A stretch of DNA of 64,000 nucleotides from Dyella humicola (GTDB taxonomy: Bacteria > Pseudomonadota > Gammaproteobacteria > Xanthomonadales > Rhodanobacteraceae), in NCBI RefSeq assembly GCF_026283945.1, contig NZ_JAPDPC010000001.1, positions 62,001-126,000 on the forward strand, written 5' to 3'. Position 1 is the first letter of the stretch. Each line of letters begins with the position of its first letter. Positions 23,161 through 32,376 of this stretch are shown in pieces. The notes below the pieces were generated by a model. It saw only the letters and a program-made list of their open reading frames with translations, was not told where the DNA came from and did no database searches. A program made the position numbers and the translations under genes.

Positions 23161-24872
23161 CACTGCATGGAGCGGAAGCGCCACTCGTCGACCTGATAGA
23201 CCCGGGTCGGATGCGACGGCTCCGGCGGGACTTGGCCAGCGCGCAACTGGGCCAGCGAGGTGGCCGGCCAGATGACGATCCAGCTCGAACGGAACGGCTG
23301 CACCAGCAGCGGATAGCGCAGGTCGCTGGCCTCGAGTTTCTCTGGATTCGCCACAATCAGGCCATCGGGATGTTCACGGGCAAACTGCTGCAGCGACTCG
23401 CCTTCGCTCAGGCGCGCGATCGGTCGGTTGATGCGCCCCTCGAAATGGAACTGGCCTTCGTACGTGCCCAGGTAACCGATCGCCCGCCCATCGGCATCGG
23501 CCGCGCCGAGCAGATGCGCCGACGGGCGCAGGTCGAAGTTCTGCCAGGTGGTCAGGGTGAACAGCGTATTGAGCGCCAGCGTGCCGACCAGGCCCGCGAA
23601 CGCCAGGCGGCGCACTTCGCCGCGGCCACGCAGCAACAGCAGTGCGCCCAGCAGCACGAATACCACGCTGAAAAAGCGGCTGTAGCGCTGCGAGCTGTCG
23701 AACCATTCGCCATGCAGATCGTTGTGCGCCACCAGCACGGGCAGGGCGAACAGGAAGGCGCCGAACAGGATGCCGCCCACGCCCAGGGGCCAGGTACCCA
23801 GCCAGGGATTCGTGGCCAATGCCGGGCGCTGGTCGCGCAGCACGGCGATGGCGCCGGCGACCAATAGCGCCGCGCCGGCGTATTCCGGCAGCGGGTAATA
23901 CAGCTGCTTGCCGCTGATGAACGAGAACGCCAGCATCACCGGCAGCAGCCAGCACAGCGAGAAGCGCAGGCCCATATCCAGCGGGCGACGCAGCGTGATC
24001 AGCGCAGCCCAGGCCCGCGGCCAGCCGCTGAATGGGAACAGCAGTCCGGGAATCGCAGGCAGGTACCACCAGAACGGGCGCGCGTGGTCGAACGCGTCCA
24101 CCACGCGTCCGGCGGTCTGGGTGAAGAACAGGCGCTGGCGATAGGCTTCGCCACCACTGAAGCCGGCGGGCAGCGCCCAGGCCAGCAGCAGCGTGCCGCC
24201 GAGCAGCACGGACAGCAGGCCGCGGCCATACCAGCGGGCGCGGTTGTCGCGAGCCCAGTCATTCCATAGCGGCCCCAGCAACCAGGGGAACGCGACGTGC
24301 AGCAGCATCACCGGGCCCTTGGTCAGCAGGCCGGCGCCTACGCACAGGCCGAACAGCAGCCAGCGTGGCTCGGCGCGATGTGCCTTGGGCGTAAGGCACA
24401 GCAGCGCCGCCAGCACCCATACCGCCAGCAGTACCTCGTACATGATCTGCAGGCCGAACAGGAACGCATAGCCCAGCGCCAGCAGGATCCACGGCGCACC
24501 CTTGGCCACCCACGGGCGGTTGGGGAACAGGCGCTGCGCGAGCACCGATACCAGCACCAGCTGGGCGCCGCCGAAGATCACTTCGAGTACGCGCGGCCAG
24601 ATGTCGTTGACGCCGAACACGAGCCAGCCGGCATGGATCATCCAGAACAGCAGCGGCACCTTCTCGCTATATGGCGTGCCATTGATATGCGGTACCAGCC
24701 AGTGCTGGTGGTTCCACATTTCCCAGGCCACGGCGAGGGTGCGAGTGGAGTACAGCGGCATCGGGCCATGCGAGAAGATCGCCAGCAACGCAGCCAGCGT
24801 CCACAAGGGCAGCCATGGCCAGAGTGACCGGAGATGTTCGGAACGGCTGTAGCTGCTGGATGCCACGGGCAT
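23160..24872 (-). CDS. ArnT-like membrane glycosyltransferase (GT39/GT83 family)
   Basis: A 570-residue polytopic inner-membrane protein of the PMT/ArnT type, which moves a sugar from a polyprenyl-phosphate carrier to lipid A, a glycan or a protein on the periplasmic side. The start MPVASSSYSRSEHL is chosen because the upstream extension is not protein-like. The first periplasmic loop has the family pattern WNHQHWLVPHINGTPYSEKV followed by PLLFW, and about twelve membrane segments follow, with a soluble C-terminal domain. It is followed by an overlapping TPR gene and preceded by a CDP-glycerol transferase-like gene. Donor and acceptor are unknown. Confidence 0.85.
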   Translation of the reverse strand: MPVASSSYSRSEHLRSLWPWLPLWTLAALLAIFSHGPMPLYSTRTLAVAWEMWNHQHWLVPHINGTPYSEKVPLLFWMIHAGWLVFGVNDIWPRVLEVIFGGAQLVLVSVLAQRLFPNRPWVAKGAPWILLALGYAFLFGLQIMYEVLLAVWVLAALLCLTPKAHRAEPRWLLFGLCVGAGLLTKGPVMLLHVAFPWLLGPLWNDWARDNRARWYGRGLLSVLLGGTLLLAWALPAGFSGGEAYRQRLFFTQTAGRVVDAFDHARPFWWYLPAIPGLLFPFSGWPRAWAALITLRRPLDMGLRFSLCWLLPVMLAFSFISGKQLYYPLPEYAGAALLVAGAIAVLRDQRPALATNPWLGTWPLGVGGILFGAFLFALPVLVAHNDLHGEWFDSSQRYSRFFSVVFVLLGALLLLRGRGEVRRLAFAGLVGTLALNTLFTLTTWQNFDLRPSAHLLGAADADGRAIGYLGTYEGQFHFEGRINRPIARLSEGESLQQFAREHPDGLIVANPEKLEASDLRYPLLVQPFRSSWIVIWPATSLAQLRAGQVPPEPSHPTRVYQVDEWRFRSMQ

Positions 24873-24951
24873 TCCTCTTGGTGAACGTGGGGCGATTCTA
24901 GCCCGAGCCAGCCTTAGCCCATGATACGGGCCGACCCCTGGTCGGGCGATA

Positions 24952-25980
24952 TCAGGCCGGACCCCAGTATCCGATGCGCCGGCGGATCTTGAGTTTGCGC
25001 CAGAAATTCCACGGCTTGCGGCGCCGGTTGCGCCCGCCCATCGCGATAAAGGTGTCGATGGCCTGCAGCACGCGTTCGCTGGAGTGGCCATCGCGGTAGG
25101 GATGGATGGCATCGCCGTACTCGCCGATCGCCTGCATCAGCTCCGCGGGCCGCGCCAGCGCACGCTCGATCGCCGGCTCGAACTGCGACGCCTCCTGGAT
25201 ATCGATCAGCTGCGGTCCGGGTCGGCGATTCTTGAACGTCACTACCGGCTTGCCGGTCAGCAGGAACTCATTGAGCGCGGACGAGGTGTCCGAGCACATC
25301 ATGTCCACCTGGGGGAACAGCTCGAGGATGTTGTCGTTCTCGGCGAAGCTGAGGAATTCGTTCTGCAGTGCCTTGTAGCGCGCCGTGGTTTCCGGATTCA
25401 TCTTCGGATGGAAGGTGACGATCCAGTGCCAGCGTCCATCGCGCGACAGTCGCTTCACCTCGTCGTATAGCGTCTCGGCGGCGCTCCAGGAAGGTGAGAA
25501 GGTGGAGTGATAGAGGATTACCGGCGGCTTGCGCACTGGCGGCAGCGGCCCGCTGATCTCCTTCATGAAGGGGTCGAGCTTGGGAAAGCCCGTTTCGATC
25601 ACCGTGAAGTGGCCGACCCGGTCGGCAATGTCCTTGAACTTGGCGGTGTCGCGCGGCCCGGTCGTGCAGTACAGGTCGAAGAAACCGCGCACATAGATAT
25701 GCCGCGGCTTGCCGGCGTCGAAACCATGGAAGGTTTCCACTTTCACGCCCGGGAAAAAATGCGGCACGGCGTTGCTGGACGTGATGACCGCCAGCGGTTT
25801 CCAGCGCCGTACTTCAGCGACGGTCAGCAGCGTTTCGCCTTCCACCAGATCTTCCGCACCAGGGCCATCGAAGAACCATGCCGCATCGTCCCCGCGCGCG
25901 CGTATCGCCTCCTGGATCGGGCGCAGAATGGCCAGCGCGTAGCGCTCCGAGCCATATAAAAGATAGTGCTGCCTGCTCAT
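24952..25980 (-). CDS. CDP-glycerol glycerophosphotransferase family protein
   Basis: A 342-residue GT-B-fold protein resembling the teichoic-acid-type glycerophosphotransferases (PF04464). Matching segments are ETFHGFDAGKPRHIYVRGFF, ETGFPKLDPF, ILYHSTFSPSW, WIVTFHPKMNPET, and MMCSDTSSALNEFLLTGKPV near residue 230, the last being the strongest family hallmark. In Gram-negatives such proteins add glycerol phosphate or related groups to LPS or capsule. It sits in the glycan block between an ArnT-like gene and a GT2 gene. The substrate is inferred only at family level. Confidence 0.8.
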   Translation of the reverse strand: MSRQHYLLYGSERYALAILRPIQEAIRARGDDAAWFFDGPGAEDLVEGETLLTVAEVRRWKPLAVITSSNAVPHFFPGVKVETFHGFDAGKPRHIYVRGFFDLYCTTGPRDTAKFKDIADRVGHFTVIETGFPKLDPFMKEISGPLPPVRKPPVILYHSTFSPSWSAAETLYDEVKRLSRDGRWHWIVTFHPKMNPETTARYKALQNEFLSFAENDNILELFPQVDMMCSDTSSALNEFLLTGKPVVTFKNRRPGPQLIDIQEASQFEPAIERALARPAELMQAIGEYGDAIHPYRDGHSSERVLQAIDTFIAMGGRNRRRKPWNFWRKLKIRRRIGYWGPA

Positions 25981-25983
25981 GCT

Positions 25984-26799
25984 TCAGCGATCGATACCAT
26001 GACGTGTCAGTGCTTCGGCTGCGTTCTCGACCGAGCCAGGATTGCATTTCATTTCGTAATAACGCATGCGCTTGTAGACGGCATACGAGGCGGCGGTCTC
26101 GGCCACGACGAAGCCGCGCCAGCCGTCCAGACAGGCCAGCCGCAGAAAGTAGTCCTTGATAAACGTGAACGGGTAGACGAACGGCATCTCCCACAGGCGC
26201 AGCGGCTTGTTCTTCTCCAGCCAGTCACGGCATTTCAATTCGGCGTAACGCAGCACCTTGATCTGCTTCTCGGGCAGGCTGGGGTTGTTCTCGTGGTTGA
26301 AGGCCGCCTTCAACGTCACCGAGGGCCCGTCGAAGCGCAGCGACTCATGCACGCGCACATCGGCCCAGCGCGCCCGTTCGCGATGGAACAGGCGTGCCAT
26401 CTTCTCGCCCATCGCAGGCAGGTACCAGCGCATGGGTGCACCCATGAAAATGGTCGCACGGCGCAGATAGGCGGCGCAGATCTTACTGGCCATCAATCCC
26501 GGCAGGCGTTGTTCCAGCTCGGCGCAAAGCGCGGGTGACAGGTACTCGTCCGCATCCAGCGCCAGAATCCATTCGTGGTTGCACTGAGTCGTGGCGAAAT
26601 TGCGCTGCGGGCCAAAGCCCAGCCAGTCCTGATGGACCACCCTGGCACCATGCGCTTGCGCGATGGCGACGGTGTCGTCGGTGCTGCCGCTGTCGATTAC
26701 CAGCTTTTCGGCGGCGAACGGCACACTGTCGAGACAACGCGCAATGTTGTTCGCCTCATTGTAGGTAATGACGACGAGGGTAATCGGAAGGGTAGGCAT
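25984..26799 (-). CDS. Glycosyltransferase family 2, WaaE/KdtX-like
   Basis: A 271-residue GT2 enzyme. The start MPTLPITLVVITYNEANNIA is typical; the upstream in-frame extension is rejected. The nucleotide-sugar site is LVIDSGSTDDTV followed by the DxD-type motif ALDADEYLSP (about residues 83-92). The C-terminal half resembles LPS core beta-1,4-glucosyltransferases of the WaaE/KdtX group (PFVYPFTFIKDYFLRLACLD). It is three bases from the stop of the CDP-glycerol-type gene's reading direction and probably cotranscribed. The exact linkage cannot be read. Confidence 0.83.
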   Translation of the reverse strand: MPTLPITLVVITYNEANNIARCLDSVPFAAEKLVIDSGSTDDTVAIAQAHGARVVHQDWLGFGPQRNFATTQCNHEWILALDADEYLSPALCAELEQRLPGLMASKICAAYLRRATIFMGAPMRWYLPAMGEKMARLFHRERARWADVRVHESLRFDGPSVTLKAAFNHENNPSLPEKQIKVLRYAELKCRDWLEKNKPLRLWEMPFVYPFTFIKDYFLRLACLDGWRGFVVAETAASYAVYKRMRYYEMKCNPGSVENAAEALTRHGIDR

Positions 26800-26871
26800 G
26801 AGCGGGATTCTAGAGCCTGTGATGGGCGGGAGACCAATGGGCCCGGCCCGCACGTGAAGCGTCGCTTCCGG

Positions 26872-27864
26872 CTAAAGCACTTTCTGCAGGGCTGCGTCGA
26901 GCCGTGATTCAAAACCATGCTGGTTCTGCAGATACCAGGCGCGGGCCAGTCTTCCCCGGTGCTCCCATTCGGAGCGCTGCATGCTTATGCAGCGCTCCAC
27001 GGCCTGTTCCAGCGCGGGCGCATCGAACAGATAGCGGGTGGCAAGATTGAGCGGCTCGCCCGCGCTCGCGGCCACCGTGATGCCACGCTCGGCAGTGACC
27101 AGCTCGTTCATCGGTGGCGCGTCGCAGGTCAGCACCACGGCCGCGCAACTCAGCGCCTCGGCGATGTAATGACCCCAGCCTTCGGTTTCCGAAAGGCACA
27201 GCTGGAATACATGGGTGTTTTGCAGCGCGCGAATCTCTGCAATATCAGCCACGTATTCTCGCCGGTGTTCGATATTGCTCGTCGTACTGTTTGAGTCGTC
27301 GGCCGCGCCGGGCGCCTGCAATACATGCAGCATCGGCCATTCGGGGTGCCGCCGCCATGCGGCCAGCAGCCGCTCCGTGCCCTTCATGCGGCTGGCGCCC
27401 GCCAGGTGCAGGAAGGTGGGTTGCCGCGCGACGCCAGGCTGATAGCAGTCGGTGCTCTGAAAGCCTATATGAATGGCCGGTGCGCCAAGGCGGTCGAACA
27501 GTGCCGTCGCCGCCTGGGTCTTGGTGAACACGGCATCGAACTTGCCCAGGTGCCGGCGATCCCGTTTGGAAAACCATTCGGGGTTCGGGATGAAGGCATT
27601 ACGGCGCGCCAAGCCCAAATGGTCCGGGCACACGTGCTCCAAGGTGATGCTCAGGTCGTAGCGAAACTCGCGGCTGCCCTGCAGCCGTTGCGCGAATAGC
27701 CGCAGGTGCTGCGTCAGCGACTTCCACCAGCGGCGCTGGCGCGGCGGCCCCACCGCCGTGAAGCTCACCTCGTGACCGAGATTGCGCAGGGCCTCCGTCA
27801 GCAGACGGATATCGTGGCTGAGTCCGCGGTTGTTGTCCCAGGCGATGAGGTTGATGCGGGCCAT
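26872..27864 (-). CDS. Glycosyltransferase, GT4-like
   Basis: A 330-residue GT-B glycosyltransferase. The N terminus MARINLIAWDNNRGLSHDIR carries the glycine/asparagine loop for the acceptor side; the C-terminal half has the GT4 nucleotide-sugar motif ETEGWGHYIAEALSCAAVVL with its Glu-x7-Glu pattern (about residues 230-248). Part of the same minus-strand glycan block, 33 bp after the O-antigen ligase gene. The sugar and acceptor are not known. Confidence 0.75.
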   Translation of the reverse strand: MARINLIAWDNNRGLSHDIRLLTEALRNLGHEVSFTAVGPPRQRRWWKSLTQHLRLFAQRLQGSREFRYDLSITLEHVCPDHLGLARRNAFIPNPEWFSKRDRRHLGKFDAVFTKTQAATALFDRLGAPAIHIGFQSTDCYQPGVARQPTFLHLAGASRMKGTERLLAAWRRHPEWPMLHVLQAPGAADDSNSTTSNIEHRREYVADIAEIRALQNTHVFQLCLSETEGWGHYIAEALSCAAVVLTCDAPPMNELVTAERGITVAASAGEPLNLATRYLFDAPALEQAVERCISMQRSEWEHRGRLARAWYLQNQHGFESRLDAALQKVL

Positions 27865-27897
27865 GGCGTCAGCGATGGAATAGCCGGGGGGCGGTGC

Positions 27898-29172
27898 TCA
27901 TGTTGCGGCGATCTCGCGCAGCGCCCGCTCACGCTGCAGGCGACTTGCCAATACCGCCATGCCCAGGGTCAGGAAGAAGAACAGCGAATGTGGCATGGGT
28001 CGATACAACACATTGTCCGTAAAGCCGCATAGCGCGTACATGCTCACCGTGAGCAGGCCGATGGTTGCCGTCGTGGCCACGATGTCGCACGGGTCGAACA
28101 CCCGGCGGGCAAAAAACACCATGGGAACGCCCAATAGCAGCAGCAGGACGATCAGCCCAGGCACGCCGCCGCAGACGGCCGCATCAAGGTATTCGCTATG
28201 CGGATGCGTGTATCTCGCGATGCTTTCACTCGCCAGCCCCTTGCTTACCAGGGTCTGGGTGTACTTGCCGAACTGGTCGATGCCCACGCCGGCCACGGGG
28301 TGCTCCATAAACGCGCGGCTGGCGACGCGCCACATTTCTATCCGCTCGCGGACGGCGCCCTGGCTGTCCTCGGCGCGGTATGTCGTCACTTCATGGCCGA
28401 TGGCAGTAAAGCGCTGCATGATCTCGCCACGCAGGAACACCACGGAAACGGCCGCGATGGCCACGGCGCCGCCAAGCACGATCAGGGCATCACGCCACTG
28501 TTTCGTGCGCACGACATGTAGCAGTACAACCAGCAGGAAGACCGGTGCGCAAGCCAGCAGCGGTCCGCGGCTTTGCGTAAGCAGGGCGCCGAAACTGCCC
28601 AGCACAGCGCAGGCCGCATGGAGCGCGCGCTCCGGCCAGGAAAGCTGCGGACGTAGCATCTGCACCACGGCGCTCAGCGACAGGACGAGTATGAACATGG
28701 CCAGCTCGATGACGCCCCAGTCGGCGCCATCCAGCCCGGTAGCCCGGGGAGCGCCCTGGATGTAGTGCTGATAGATGCACACCAGTCCGAGTGCGGCGGC
28801 GCCAAGGCTGAGTCCCAGCCAGAACCAGCGCACATGGATGGAACGCGCAAAGACCGCGGCAATCGCCAGGAAGGCCAGGATGTGCGAAGGCAGGTCCAGC
28901 TCGCCCCACCCGAGGCGATGCCCCAGGATGTTGCCGATCGCATAGAGCATGCTCAATGCGCAGACCAGTACCACCGCCCTGGCTGCCATGTAGTTGGCTC
29001 GCACATCCCTATCGGCTATCAGGAGGCCGATGCCGTAGAAGAACAGCAAGGCGATCGGCACCACCTTGAGCTTGACTGGCACCGCGAACGAGATCGGCAG
29101 CAGCGCGAGCAACAAAGTTGCCGCGATAGTGCGGGCGCTAAAAGCCTGGCGGGCACGTGGAACCTGGTTCAT
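27898..29172 (-). CDS. O-antigen ligase (WaaL/RfaL-like)
   Basis: A 424-residue polytopic inner-membrane protein with about twelve membrane segments and a large periplasmic loop, the layout of O-antigen ligases (Wzy_C domain). The loop contains EHPVAGVGIDQFGKYTQTL and YTHPHSEYLDAAVCGGVPGL, where the His-rich HPHSEYL segment is the family hallmark. Such proteins join polyprenyl-linked O-polysaccharide to the lipid A core. The ATG at 29172 has GAGGATTTG upstream. Wzy polymerases share the fold, so polymerase is the main alternative. Confidence 0.82.
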   Translation of the reverse strand: MNQVPRARQAFSARTIAATLLLALLPISFAVPVKLKVVPIALLFFYGIGLLIADRDVRANYMAARAVVLVCALSMLYAIGNILGHRLGWGELDLPSHILAFLAIAAVFARSIHVRWFWLGLSLGAAALGLVCIYQHYIQGAPRATGLDGADWGVIELAMFILVLSLSAVVQMLRPQLSWPERALHAACAVLGSFGALLTQSRGPLLACAPVFLLVVLLHVVRTKQWRDALIVLGGAVAIAAVSVVFLRGEIMQRFTAIGHEVTTYRAEDSQGAVRERIEMWRVASRAFMEHPVAGVGIDQFGKYTQTLVSKGLASESIARYTHPHSEYLDAAVCGGVPGLIVLLLLLGVPMVFFARRVFDPCDIVATTATIGLLTVSMYALCGFTDNVLYRPMPHSLFFFLTLGMAVLASRLQRERALREIAAT

Positions 29173-29407
29173 CAAATCCTCTTCATTATTCGGCTTGCGG
29201 CGTACAAGCAGGCCTTGGCCGCACCAGCGCGAACCAGGTTTCACTTCGGCATTCCGTTATGTCCCCGGCCGGCGGCTATAGGGATATTGCCGCACAAGCT
29301 ATGACATTCTATGGGGAAAAAGAGCCCCGTGCTGCCCATTCGGCGAGGCTGGGTTCATCCGTCGCAAGCCCTTTCGAAGGGCTCTCTGTCGCCATCGAGG
29401 CACCGGT

Positions 29408-30529
29408 TTGAAGCTTCTTTTCACCAACTTCCATGCCGGCGACGGCGGCGGCCACACTACCTATATCCGTGAACTCGCCGCGGCGCTGGCGCTACGCCAT
29501 GAAGTTCACGTGGCTGCACCGCCCGGCAGCCGTTTGAATCGCGAGGCACGAACCCTGCCTGGTGTGTTCGTGCTCGATCAGCCGTTTCCAAATGGCCTGA
29601 ATCGATGGCGGGCACGCCGCCATGCGCGGGCGCAACTGAAGCACTACCTGCGCACGCATGCCTTCGACCTGGTCCATGTGAACGGGTCGGCCGACCATCG
29701 GCTGGTGTTGTCGGCCATGCCGGCTGCGCGCCCCGCCCTGGTCTGGACCAAGCACAACTCCAAGCGGGTGCGTGGCGTGGGTGCATGGCTGCGCGCGCGA
29801 CAGACCGACCAGGTGATTGCCGTGTGCGAATACACGCGCCGCGAACTGATGCGCACGGCCTACCGGCGTTGCCGCATCGATACGGTCTACAACGGCGTCG
29901 ATATCGAGCGTTGGAAGCCCTGGGCTGCGGATGCCGCCGCCGCGGAACGCCGCCGCTGGGATGGCGGCGACGCCACGGTGTTCCTGCTCGGCAGCAATGC
30001 GGGTACCGCAAGCTACAAGGGTTGGATGGATCTGCTCGAGGCGGTGGCCTCGCTGCCCGAGGATATCCGTCGACGGTTGCGGATACCGATTGCCGGCGTG
30101 CCGCCCACCACGGAGGAGCGCCAGCGGGTCAGCGCGCTAGGGCTGGACGAGCAGGTGGTGTTTCCCGGCGTGCTGACCGATCCGCGCCCGCTGGTCGCTG
30201 CTCTCGATGTCGGCTTCGTGCTGTCGTACGACGTGGAGACCATCTCGTTTGCCTGCCGCGAGATGATGGCGATGGGCAAGCCCGTGTTGCTCACGGACTA
30301 TGCCGGACTACCCGAGAACATTGATGCCGAGGTGGACGGCTGGCTGGTGCCGGTGCGTGACCGGGCGGCCATCGCTGCAGCCGTGCGGCGCTTGCTCGAG
30401 CAGCGAGATGAGTTCGCCTGCATGGGACGGGCGGCGCGCCAGCATGCCGAACGCGATTTCGGCCTGCCGCTGTTCGTGCAACGGACCGAGGCGGTTTATC
30501 GCCAGCTGCTCGAGTGGCGACAAGCCTGA
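29408..30529 (+). CDS. Glycosyltransferase family 4 protein
   Basis: A 373-residue GT-B glycosyltransferase reading opposite to most of the glycan block. The start is TTG at 29408 with GAGG seven bases upstream; the product begins MKLLFTNFHAGDGGGHTTYI, the usual acceptor-side loop. The C-terminal donor site is YDVETISFACREMMAMGKPV followed by LLTDYAGLPENID. The middle has NGVDIERWKPW, a common GT4 feature. The sugar is unknown; a role in LPS core or O-antigen assembly follows from context. Confidence 0.82.
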   Translation: MKLLFTNFHAGDGGGHTTYIRELAAALALRHEVHVAAPPGSRLNREARTLPGVFVLDQPFPNGLNRWRARRHARAQLKHYLRTHAFDLVHVNGSADHRLVLSAMPAARPALVWTKHNSKRVRGVGAWLRARQTDQVIAVCEYTRRELMRTAYRRCRIDTVYNGVDIERWKPWAADAAAAERRRWDGGDATVFLLGSNAGTASYKGWMDLLEAVASLPEDIRRRLRIPIAGVPPTTEERQRVSALGLDEQVVFPGVLTDPRPLVAALDVGFVLSYDVETISFACREMMAMGKPVLLTDYAGLPENIDAEVDGWLVPVRDRAAIAAAVRRLLEQRDEFACMGRAARQHAERDFGLPLFVQRTEAVYRQLLEWRQA

Positions 30530-30548
30530 CGGGAGCTACCGGGCGCCC

Positions 30549-32276
30549 CTATTCCTCGGCGGATGCCGCTGTGCCGTCAACACCATTGTCCGGCAGGCAG
30601 CCCGGCGTCACCGCATCCGCCTTGAACAGCCACCATTCGCGACGGTTCGCGTGACCCAGGCTCACCGCCTTGCCGCGGTCGACGCAGTTGCCCAGTACCG
30701 GATCCAGCGCGAATAGCCAGCGGTGCGCCGGATCCTGCGCCTGCCATTGGATCGCGGCGGCGTATTGCTCGTGCCAGGGCCGGGTAAAGCCGAAGTCCAT
30801 GGCCGGGCGATCGAGCATCAGCAAGTTCTGTTCCTTCCACGCGACCAGGCCAAGTTCGTCGCCCGCTGCCAGCCGATCGCGCACTTCCTGCATCAGGCCG
30901 GCGGCGGAGCTGGAATCGTTGAGCAGCGGATACGCCCACAGGCTCCATACCAGCCACATGACGGTCATGCCGCTGGCGACCGCGAGCACGCCGCGGCGCA
31001 TGCGCCAGGTGGCAATCGCCAGCAGCTGCGCTGCGCCGATCACCACCAACATCCACCACAAGGCGTGGCCGCCTTCGTCGAAGCCTCGCGTGGTGGCAAA
31101 GTTGCTGGCGAACTTCGGGTGCGCGACCAAGGCCGCGCCGCCCACCGCCAGCATGGCCAGTCCCAAGACCCCGATGAACAAGAGTCCCGCCGCCCGTAGC
31201 CAGCGCTTCTGCAGCAGCTCGTCGAGATACGGCGCCGTGATCAGCGCCAGCATCGGCACGGCCGGCATGATGTAGACGTCGCGCTTGCCCTTCGGTATCG
31301 AGAAGAACACCAGCACCAGCAGGATCCAGCACAGGGGCAGCAGGATGCGCGCGTCCTTGGCCTTGAGCGCCCGCCACCAACGCGGCAAGGTGCCCGGATA
31401 GGTCAGCGACAGCGGCAACCAGGAGAACAGGACGATCGGGATATAGAACAGCGCAGGGTGATGGTGATCCCACGACTTGCCATAGCGGCCGGCCGTCTGA
31501 TGAAACAGGATGTCGTTTACGTAGGCGGCGTAGGTAGGATCGTTCGCGTGTGTGTGTGCACCCAGCAGCATCGGTACCAGCCAGAGGGCGATTGCCGCGA
31601 GCAGCGCGAGCAGTCCCAATGGCCAACGCCACCACGCACCCGGCCCCATGCGTGACACGCCATCCCATTGCCAGCGCGCGGCGACGGCATAGGGGATCAG
31701 CAACAGCAGCGAGAGCATGCCGACGCCCTTGGTGATCACGCCAAGGCCGGCGCAGAAGCAGCCGAACCAGTAAGCACGCCAGTTCGGGCCCTTCAGCGTA
31801 TGCACCAGCAGACCCCAGTTCGCCGCGGTGATGAAGAACATCACCAGCGGGTCGATCTGTGCGCGCTTGGTCTGGTAGACGAACTGGAACGTGATCAGCA
31901 GCGCCGCTGCGGCATACAGCCCGACCTGTCTGTGCCACAGGCGGCGCCCCAGGTCGTAGACCAGCAGCAGCGTGCCCAGTGCCGCCAACAGCGAGGGCAG
32001 CAGGAAGGCGACGCGCCAGCTGCGGGTCATCACGTAGCTCGCCGCTTCCGTCCACATCAGCATGGGCGGCTTATCCGAATACAGTTCGCTGCCGCGATGC
32101 GGGAATAGCCAGTCGCCGCTTTCCACCATCTGCTTGGCGGCCAAGGTGAAGCGGGGTTCGTCCGATGGCCAGGGATCGCGCAGGCCGATACCCACGCCGA
32201 TCAGGACAACAGCGAACAGCAACAGCAGCCAGAACCGGCGGCGCTCCTCGGTGGTTGCTTGCGTAGAAACAGGCAT
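30549..32276 (-). CDS. ArnT-like membrane glycosyltransferase (GT39/GT83 family)
   Basis: A 575-residue PMT/ArnT-type integral membrane protein, the second such gene in the window. The first periplasmic loop contains PWPSDEPRFTLAAKQMVESG then GDWLFPHRGSELYSDKPPML, closely matching the ArnT pattern in which the acidic residue contacts the lipid-linked sugar. About twelve membrane helices and a soluble C-terminal domain follow. True ArnT adds aminoarabinose to lipid A, but no arnABCD genes are present, so the donor remains open. It is convergent with the GT4 gene and lies 100 bp downstream of rsmB. Confidence 0.85.
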   Translation of the reverse strand: MPVSTQATTEERRRFWLLLLFAVVLIGVGIGLRDPWPSDEPRFTLAAKQMVESGDWLFPHRGSELYSDKPPMLMWTEAASYVMTRSWRVAFLLPSLLAALGTLLLVYDLGRRLWHRQVGLYAAAALLITFQFVYQTKRAQIDPLVMFFITAANWGLLVHTLKGPNWRAYWFGCFCAGLGVITKGVGMLSLLLLIPYAVAARWQWDGVSRMGPGAWWRWPLGLLALLAAIALWLVPMLLGAHTHANDPTYAAYVNDILFHQTAGRYGKSWDHHHPALFYIPIVLFSWLPLSLTYPGTLPRWWRALKAKDARILLPLCWILLVLVFFSIPKGKRDVYIMPAVPMLALITAPYLDELLQKRWLRAAGLLFIGVLGLAMLAVGGAALVAHPKFASNFATTRGFDEGGHALWWMLVVIGAAQLLAIATWRMRRGVLAVASGMTVMWLVWSLWAYPLLNDSSSAAGLMQEVRDRLAAGDELGLVAWKEQNLLMLDRPAMDFGFTRPWHEQYAAAIQWQAQDPAHRWLFALDPVLGNCVDRGKAVSLGHANRREWWLFKADAVTPGCLPDNGVDGTAASAEE

Positions 32277-32376
32277 GAATGGGTCCCGGTACGGCCGTGC
32301 CGCGTCGCCAGCGGTGGATGATTCCGGAGGCCGTGTCGAAGGGCCGGCGTGAGTGCGAGCGCGTGATTATCCTGCG

